A stretch of DNA of 26,668 bases from Euprymna scolopes (taxonomy: Eukaryota; Mollusca; Cephalopoda; Sepiida; Sepiolidae), in NCBI GenBank assembly GCA_024364805.1, contig CM044499.1, positions 53,469,265-53,495,932 on the forward strand. Reading direction: 5' to 3'. Made by a program: the position numbers and the translations under genes. The notes beneath the pieces were generated by a model. The model was not told the DNA's origin, did not search any database, and saw nothing but the letters and a program-made list of their open reading frames with translations. Of the stretch, positions 20,615 through 26,668 are shown in pieces; within the stretch, counting starts at the first letter, position 1, and every line of letters begins with the position of its first letter.

Positions 20615-20987
20615 GCTAGTTGTATAGTTGTAGAAAGAGGGGCTGCTCGAGTGGTATATTGGATTAGTAACTATACCAGATTGAGGATGGGAAGAAGGAG
20701 TACTTGAAGACGAAATATTAGTGTCTGTTATGGGAGGATTGCGTGGGAGATCAGTAATTGTGCATGAATATATAACATCTTTATGGATGCAATCATTATT
20801 GCGTGGGCAATTATAATTACATTTAGTTTTGGGTTTAATTGGGAAAGGGATTTTTTGGGATGATTTATTTTATTTTATTATTAGATGTAAAGATTCTTTG
20901 TACTAAATTAGGCATTGTTGAATAAGACATCCTTATTAATTTTTTATTAAAACTAGAACTATATCTGTGTGGGTATTTGAAAGAGTG
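20560..20987 (-). mobile_element. Penelope-like element, C-terminal portion
   Basis: This is the continuation of the element seen at 23184-24500, separated from it by LINE copy C. Readable pieces in order are RMSYSTMPNL (about 20915-20935) and a cysteine cluster CNYNCPRNNDC (about 20783-20822). The cluster is followed by HKDVIYS, which matches the linker that precedes the GIY-YIG nuclease in RT proteins of Penelope-like type. A Ser/Thr/Asn-rich stretch then ends in an Asn run encoded by the (TTA)n array at 20575-20614. The nuclease itself was not found. The element is a broken fossil with several breaks. Family assignment rests on protein motifs remembered from many invertebrate elements. Confidence is good for the RT family and moderate for the Penelope name. 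Confidence 0.7.
20575..20614. repeat. (TTA)n microsatellite
   Basis: About 13 TTA units. On the minus strand this is AAT repeated in the frame of the Penelope-like linker, so it reads as an Asn run and may have grown from a codon repeat within that element. Confidence 0.95.
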
Positions 20988-23183
20988 TTTTTTTTAATTT
21001 TCTTTTATTACATTTTCACCCTAAACAAGGCACATTGCCACTTTGGTGTAGGGGGCTACTATCAGGGGCAACAACTACTGGGGTACTATGTAAGGATTTT
21101 GGCAGCAAGATGTCGGTTCACGTTGCACTTGAACTTCTGCACGTCAGTACTGTTGGGGAAGCAGGGACCTGGAATGGAATTCCAGATTCTAGCGATTCTG
21201 GGGAAGAAACTATTGGAGTAAAAAGATCTTTTACATCTAGGGATCTCTACAGTGTGGGAGTGGGATTTTGCAGCCTGTCGAGTTTGTCGAGGGTGCTCAC
21301 GTCGTGGGGGCACAAGTGATTGCAGTTCGTCAGAGCATTCACCGCTAAAATATTTGTAGAAAAGGCAGAGGGATGCAACATTTCGTCGATGGGACAGAGG
21401 CTGAAGCTTAGATGCAAGTTCAGGGCCTATTAGGTTTGCGACTCTCTTTTGAATCTTGTCAAGGAGCGAGAGACTAGTAGCAGATGCACCAGCCAAGATG
21501 TGACAGCAATACTCCATACATGGGCGAATGGTGGCCTTATAGAGGTACAGGATACTTTCGGGTGTTAGTAGTTTTCTAGCACGGTAGAGAGATCCCACCT
21601 TTCTTGCAGCGGCCCTGGCAATGCCTTCAATGTAATTGTTCCAACTCATGTTTCCTGTAAACATTAGGCCTAGGAGTTTGAAAGATGTACTCTCAGATAA
21701 AGAGTCACTGGCCATTGCTATAGGTGGTAGAGAGGGTTTCTTGTAATTATTGAATGAAACTAGTTTAGTCTTGGCAGCATTGAACGCAACCAACCATTTT
21801 TGTCCCCATTCCCCCACAGATTGGGGGTCTTCCTCTTGTGTTTCTGCCATTTCTTTAGAAATGTGTTCATTCGTCTTCCTGTGATGCCTGCCATAGAGTG
21901 TAGTGTCAGAAGCCTATATACCCATCTTAGAGACAACTTAGTCGGGGAGGTCATTTATGAATATCAGGAACAATAGAGGTCCAAGAATAGAACCCTGGGC
22001 CACCCCCGCATTTGTATCATATTGTGTAGATGTACGACCGTCGAGGAAAACCTGGATTTTTCTCTTATCTAAGAATGATTTAATTATGTTAAGTATTCTA
22101 ACAGGATGCCATATGATATAATTTTCCTGAGCAGACCCTCATGTCATACCCTGTCAAAAGCCTTAGATATAGCTAGAGCTACCGCTCTGTTCTCCTCGCT
22201 TTGTCCAGTGAATGGTATATACGTTCAGAGATCACAGTTAGGATGTCTGCTGTGGAACGGGCTTGTATAAATCCATATTGTTTGTCAGGCAGAAGTTTAG
22301 CACCTGTAAGGTGATGGAATAGAGCATGGTTAATTAATGTTTCAAATATTTTGGCAAAAAGAGGGAGGAGGCTAATGGGGCGATAATTTGATGGGTCAGT
22401 CCTTTTGGCAGAATTCTTGAATACTGGTACAACAGAAGCAGTTTTCCAACAGCCCGGAAAGCAAGATTAATTAAGGCATTTGTTGTAGAGTTTGGAGGGA
22501 ACTGAAGCTACTTCGGCTGAGCATTTCTTTAATAGCACAGTTGGGATGAGATCGGGTCCACGTGCTTTTGAAGTGTCAAGGTTTTTTTTATTATAGCATG
22601 CACCTGAGCAGGGGTGATTTTAGATCGTCTACCGTGGCGTCTGTCCGCATAGGAAAGTCAGGTAGGTGGTGGTTGGAAGGGTCCAGTGTGGAGTTAGAGG
22701 CAAACCAACTGGCAAGCACGTTAGCCTTGTCGGTTGCTGAGGAGACAACCTCGTGATTGTTGGTTAGTGGGGGAATTGTTGATTGCCCATTATTTACTAC
22801 ACTGTTGTAGATTTTCCGGAAGTCTCGAGTTCCTAGTTTTTGTGCTTCGATGCGCTTTTTAGTGGCTTCCGTAAATTCTCTCTTAGCTGTCGCTATTTCT
22901 TTCTTAACGTTATTGCTAGCTTCTATATACTTCAGTCTGTTTGAACTGGACATGTCGGTTAAATGTAAACTCCAAGTCCGTGCATGTGTCTGTCTGAGTC
23001 CTTACGGCAGAGTGAGAGATATTCAGGCATGTTAAAGTGGTTAGAGGGGATGAAGGAGTGTAGGTTAGTCTCACTTAGTGATAAGATATCCGGGGTATTT
23101 GTTAAGAGAAATGCTTCAACATCAGCTAAATTAGTTCTAAGCCCACGAATATTTGTGAATGCGAACCTCAAGGGAGGAGACAA
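20988..23183 (-). mobile_element. LINE copy C: CR1/Jockey-type element with endonuclease start, RT and C-terminal domain
   Basis: A non-LTR retrotransposon that would nick DNA and copy its RNA into the cut. Order on the minus strand: N-terminal part of an APE-type endonuclease (22959-23183; FTNIRGL, then LSLSETNL); linker before RT (22591-22953); RT blocks (about 21870-22560) including AQGSILGPLLFLIFINDL; C-terminal domain (21086-21850) with LLGLMFTGNMSW, KATIRPCMEYCCHI, HRRNVASLCLFYKY, FFPRIARIWNSIPG; and a 3' end GGTGAAAATGTAATAAAAG plus an A-rich tail. Most of the endonuclease is missing: the reading jumps from its first 75 residues to the linker, an internal deletion of roughly 150 residues. 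The catalytic box reads ASDTTLY where FADDTTLY is expected, with stops and shifts in the RT. It is inactive. It sits inside the Penelope-like element. A possible short target duplication AAAAC flanks it, though the A tail makes this uncertain. Confidence 0.92.
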
Positions 23184-24510
23184 GTTTTGTACAATGTAGA
23201 AGAATTCCTTAGGAATATTAGTGTTGACATTTACGCTAAATGGAAGTTTAAACCAAATATTTTCTTTCTCCTGATGTGATTGGGTGGGTTACAGATATTA
23301 CGATTAGTAGTTTGGTTTGGATTATATATGTAAACTTGTTCATTGTTATTGATAGCGGCAGATCGTGTCATTTGAACTGTTTTCTTGTGAGTCATATTGT
23401 GTGTGATTACAGATTTAAGGCGGCCAGCTGGAGGAGCATAATGGTTGTATTTAATCGTTTCATTGTGTGCTGAGTTACTTAAGGCATTATTGAAGAAAGT
23501 ACCATTTTGATTAAAAGTTGATTTTTTTATCAGCAGAAAGAGCAGACATTTTTCTAGAGACGGATTATACTATAGATTTTATAATTGATTTGGGGTGATT
23601 AGAAGATTTATGGACATACAAAACCGTAATGTTGGGTTTATGATAGGGGTTATAAGTTTCGGAGTTAAGATTAAGTGTAACGTCTAGAAAATCTGAAGTT
23701 TTTTGTTCGGTTCGATAATTATAGAAAGGCCAAAGTTATTAAAGAAGTTATGTAATTTTTTAATTGTTTTGTCTTACTCGCTTTGATTGGCTGTTGTAGT
23801 TAAAGCATAAAGGGCCCCTGGGATATGTTTAAAGTGGTATTTAAGTTCTTTCAGTATGAAGAGTCCCACTAAATTCGTAACTACGCAGAGTCAGAAAACC
23901 CATGAATATGTCAAAATTATTAGGGTGTCTTTTCTAGTCCAAAACCTATTGTTAAATCGTATAAGGGACTTTCTCGCGAGGAGAATTAATTTAATTTCTA
24001 AATTAGTTAAATTAGAATTTCTTTTAGCAAAGATAAGAGCCTTATTTAAAAGGATCGTAGAAATTGATTGATAATAATTTTGGATGTCAAAGGTGATAAA
24101 GTTAGGGAAATGTTTATTTTTAAGGGAGGCAAACCAATTAATTACGGAATCTGAATAACGCTCAAGAGGGAAACTTACTTTTTCTTTAATAGAAGGAATG
24201 ATTCTATCTAAGATGTGTTTGCTTACAGCACCCAAGTCAGAGTTACATGAGCGCGCCAATCTAATGGAGGGGTAGTCAGAAACATTAGGTTTATTATCCT
24301 TGAGGTTGAATCCAGGGTACTCGGAGAAATTTCAGTGAAAGTATGAATATTCATAGAAGTCAGTGAATGTTTATCCTCAGAATTAATGGAATCTAAAGTC
24401 TTACGAGAGACTATTTTATAAGTTTTATTAAGTTCTTTATGCAAAAGTATTTAATATGTAGGTAGTCAAGTTTATAGTAATTTTCTTTAATTTTTATAGT
24501 AATTTTATTT
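23184..24510 (-). mobile_element. Penelope-like element, reverse-transcriptase portion
   Basis: Retroelement RT remains upstream of the LINE C insertion. Conserved blocks appear in the right order: KTLDSINSED near 24390; a KDNKPN block near 24300 corresponding to the KDHKPNF box; a SDLGAVSKHILD block; FDIQNYYQSIS (motif A type, about 24080); NLVGLFILKEL (about 23860); FLDVTLNL with NPYHKPN and VHKSSNHPKSI (23590-23690); and NIWFKLPFSVNVNTNIP just before the LINE junction. This succession is typical of the RT found with a GIY-YIG nuclease in Penelope-like elements of invertebrates. The copy is an old fossil with several breaks. Its upstream end runs into the (AT)n tail of a SINE. A DIRS- or LINE-type identity is unlikely given the block order. 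Confidence 0.75.
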
Positions 24511-24518
24511 TCATTTTA

Positions 24519-24564
24519 TTATATATATATATATATATATATAATTATATATATATATATATTA
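24519..24564. repeat. (AT)n microsatellite, tail of the adjacent SINE
   Basis: Two AT runs separated by one AATT interruption. It lies exactly at the 3' side (minus strand) of the SINE-like unit and probably grew from its tail. Confidence 0.9.
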
Positions 24565-24698
24565 TCGGTTACTTACAGGAGAACCCACATGAAGATTGCA
24601 TACTTCCTCAAGTGACGGTGTTTCTGTAGATCTACCTGCATTCGAACTTCACACAGTCGGTTTGTAAGTCATCATCGTTAATATCTAGGCCACAGCCA
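24565..24698 (-). mobile_element. tRNA-derived SINE with AT-repeat tail
   Basis: On the minus strand the unit starts with GGCTGTGGCCTAGATATTAA, an A-box-like Pol III promoter block. After about 40 bases comes AAGTTCGAATGC, a B-box-like block. A 90-base body follows (AGATCTACAGAAACACCGTC, then TTGAGGAAGTATGCAATC and GTGGGTTCTCCTGTAAGTAA), and the unit then passes into the (AT)n tract. Box order, spacing, size and simple-repeat tail are those of a tRNA-derived SINE, which would be moved by a LINE in trans. The boxes have drifted from consensus, so it is not recent. The partner LINE is not known from this window. Confidence 0.6.
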
Positions 24699-25527
24699 CC
24701 TCTCTATTTAACTGTACTCCATGCGTGTATGTGTATATTTTTTGGTAACGTGATACATTCTAATATCCCATTAGTTTATTTAAACAAGCTTTACTTCTGT
24801 AATATATCAATAGATCATATAGAAGTGTGGTAATCTATTTTTTTGCTATATAATTTAAAAATATGTTCAAGATTAGCGCGAATAAACTTTGTAAATGTAC
24901 TGGGTAGAGAATTTCACTAGTTCTCTTTATAAGAACGGAAACAAAACCATTAGAAGAAAGTGGATTTATCAACATACAAGTAAAAGATGATGATGATATA
25001 CACTGAATATCAGGTCTGTTGTTCCAGTTAATTGCAAATTATGTCTTGCTGATTGTATTAAATTGTATGATTAAAAATAATTAAATCCCCAAAACAAAAG
25101 AATACTGAAGCGGTTACTATTTCCATAAACTGTGTTTCTGGTAAATTGTATCTTAATCTTTTACAGAATTAAAATTAACAAGCGGCTGCTGCGTTTGTAT
25201 TTTTATCTTTTGTTATTTTCGCCTACTTTCATCAAGTTACGTCATGCCACGTCTGGAACAAAAAAACAAAAACAAGACGAATGTTTTTGGTATACAATTG
25301 CATTAACTCGTATGATGTGTGTCCATAAATAGAAAATATTAAATTGAACGGCACATGCAATGTAAGTATATTGTGGAATTCGATCTGGTAATTAACGACA
25401 CAGTATATGGCAGAACTCCAGTAAATATTAGACAGGCGAAATAGACAACAAAAAATATGAAAAAATACAAAAAAAAAAAATTAATAATTAAAAAATTACA
25501 TGAAGTATATATTTTAATAACTTTATC
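24699..25527. other. AT-rich DNA, nothing recognised
   Basis: No repeat family or coding frame was identified. A (GAT)4 run occurs near 24987-24998. An open stretch at 25132-25332 has no motif. Confidence 0.4.
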
Positions 25528-25710
25528 ACATTTATCACGGAATGGACACCGCCTGAACATAATAGGCTAAAGGGAAGACCAAGAACAAGATGGGGGGACA
25601 CATTGATGCCACATCGCGGGGGATATCTCAGGATAGAATTAGATTGCTAATTTTCAGGGAGGGATTCCTCATTGAGTGCTAAAACCCTTATTGATTGATT
25701 GATTGATCCC
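25528..25710 (+). mobile_element. 3' remnant of a second LINE type
   Basis: The + strand frame from 25528 reads EWTPPEHNR, then KGRPRTRWGDTLMPH. GRPRTRWxD is the hallmark near the C-terminus of many RTE/I/R1-type LINE proteins. A neighbouring frame continues with FREGFLIEC, matching a CREGFLxQW-type ending, and the segment closes in an ATTG/TGAT simple repeat (about 25692-25709), a typical LINE 3' tail. Only the last 60 or so codons survive. It is unrelated to LINE copies A-C and lies in the opposite orientation. Confidence 0.55.
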
Positions 25711-25839
25711 AGTTTGATGAGTAAATTAATTCATTCTAGTTCAAAGTTCGTTTTGTTTCATATAGTAAACCAAAATATTTTTTTAAATGTGGAGTCAGTT
25801 AAGCTCTTTTTATAAATAACGTGTTCCATATCCCTCTCT

Positions 25840-25840
<1 letters not shown>

Positions 25841-25901
<61 letters not shown>
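25841..25901. repeat. (ATAC)n/(AT)n microsatellite
   Basis: A short ATAC lead followed by about 50 bases of pure AT. Confidence 0.95.
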
Positions 25902-25902
<1 letters not shown>

Positions 25903-26668
25903 CCACGTTATTACAGTGATGACATATAGTAGAAGCATGCTTAACGAGAACATGTTTTAATTGAATTGACAAAGAGTCATGTTAAAGTCAGCTCGGAAGC
26001 AGCCTTACGGTATTGTGTTTAAAAATTGGTTGTTATAGAAGAAATATTACTCGTGAAATGTTGGTTTAGTTGTAAGTACATATATTAAATATGTATAATA
26101 TGTACTTATATATATATATGTATAAATATATACACATATACGTACATATACATTCTATGCACGCAGTCTATACACATATGTATATTTATTATAAAGTTAT
26201 ACAATCATATTTATTTTCATATATACTTTAGATATGTATACAACTATACACATGTACACACACATATATATATATATACTCGCATAAATATTCAAAAATG
26301 CACATACATATATGCACACACATGTACATACATTCATATATGATAATTGCAATGTCTTGTCAGACAAGTGCCACTCCTTCGGACACTCCATGAGCCCAAA
26401 AATTATTTCAATCGCCACAGGACCATTTCAATAGACAAATGCCTGAGGGAGTATCTATACACAGATGATGTTACAGAGTCTTAGCTTTGTACGACAGCTA
26501 AGTCTCTCTCTCTCAGTTCAAAATGTTGAGATCCAGCAACAAGAAAGAGCAAGATAGCCAGCAACAAATAATATTGCAGACGAGCTTAATGCGGGTACTG
26601 GTCTCCAGCTTTATGGGTTTTTTTTTATATCAGAGATTTGTTTCTCCTAGAAAGGATGCCTTCACCAC
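25902..26668. other. AT/AC low-complexity DNA to the window end
   Basis: From 26075 to 26345 the sequence is dominated by ATAT, ACAT and CACA blocks that create artefactual frames. The last 320 bases are of ordinary composition, with a short near-repeat (GATCCAGCAACAAGAAAGA and GATAGCCAGCAACAAATAA) at about 26531-26571. No gene was recognised. Confidence 0.5.

Noticed and set aside
26197-26418. Cys/Tyr/Ile/Val-rich minus-strand frame
   Set aside because: It is produced by AT/AC low-complexity repeats.
1-26668. CRISPR array, bacterial operon or prophage
   Set aside because: No regularly spaced identical repeats. The window is eukaryotic in composition, tRNA and transposon content.

Overview
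The window looks like intergenic or intronic DNA from an animal genome. It is strongly AT-rich, with long (AT)n, (TTA)n and poly-T tracts, one eukaryotic tRNA gene, and remains of animal-type transposons: a CR1/Jockey-type LINE, a Penelope-like retroelement, mariner elements and a tRNA-derived SINE. The (AT)n-tailed SINE, the many AT/AC microsatellites and the LINE and Penelope families suggest a mollusc, possibly a cephalopod. That placement is inference from style, not from a marker gene. No multi-exon host protein gene can be read with confidence.

Layout. 1-1300: unannotated AT-rich DNA. 1305-2045: a heavily decayed mariner transposase on the + strand, visible only in pieces across frames. 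2197-2269: an intact tRNA-Arg(ACG) on the - strand. 2930-3000: a tRNA-like SINE head. 4411-4770: three diverged copies of a 130-146 base tandem repeat. About 5748-5840: a possible noncoding first exon on the - strand ending in a strong splice donor. 6243-7046: two long (AT)n arrays. 8460-8640: an unidentified GC-richer island. 9778-10372: a second, younger mariner relic. 10551-11575: a 280-base-class tandem repeat. 11650-11898: an 82-residue single-pass membrane protein ORF, the best host-gene candidate. 13546-13703: a MITE-like element with perfect 17-base inverted ends. 14384-14775: a mostly open - strand stretch. 15560-15674: a possible first exon.

16.7-24.7 kb is a nest of retroelements, all on the - strand. 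LINE copy A is an internal RT fragment. LINE copy B is 5'-truncated and carries a 169-base internal tandem duplication. LINE copy C keeps an endonuclease start, RT and C-terminal domain, and sits inside a broken Penelope-like element whose reading resumes on the far side. A SINE with an (AT)n tail abuts the upstream end of the Penelope-like element. 25.5-25.7 kb holds a + strand remnant of a different LINE, and the window ends in low-complexity AT/AC repeats.

Only the tRNA and the small membrane protein look intact. The rest is a record of successive insertions: the Penelope-like element came first, then LINE C inside it.
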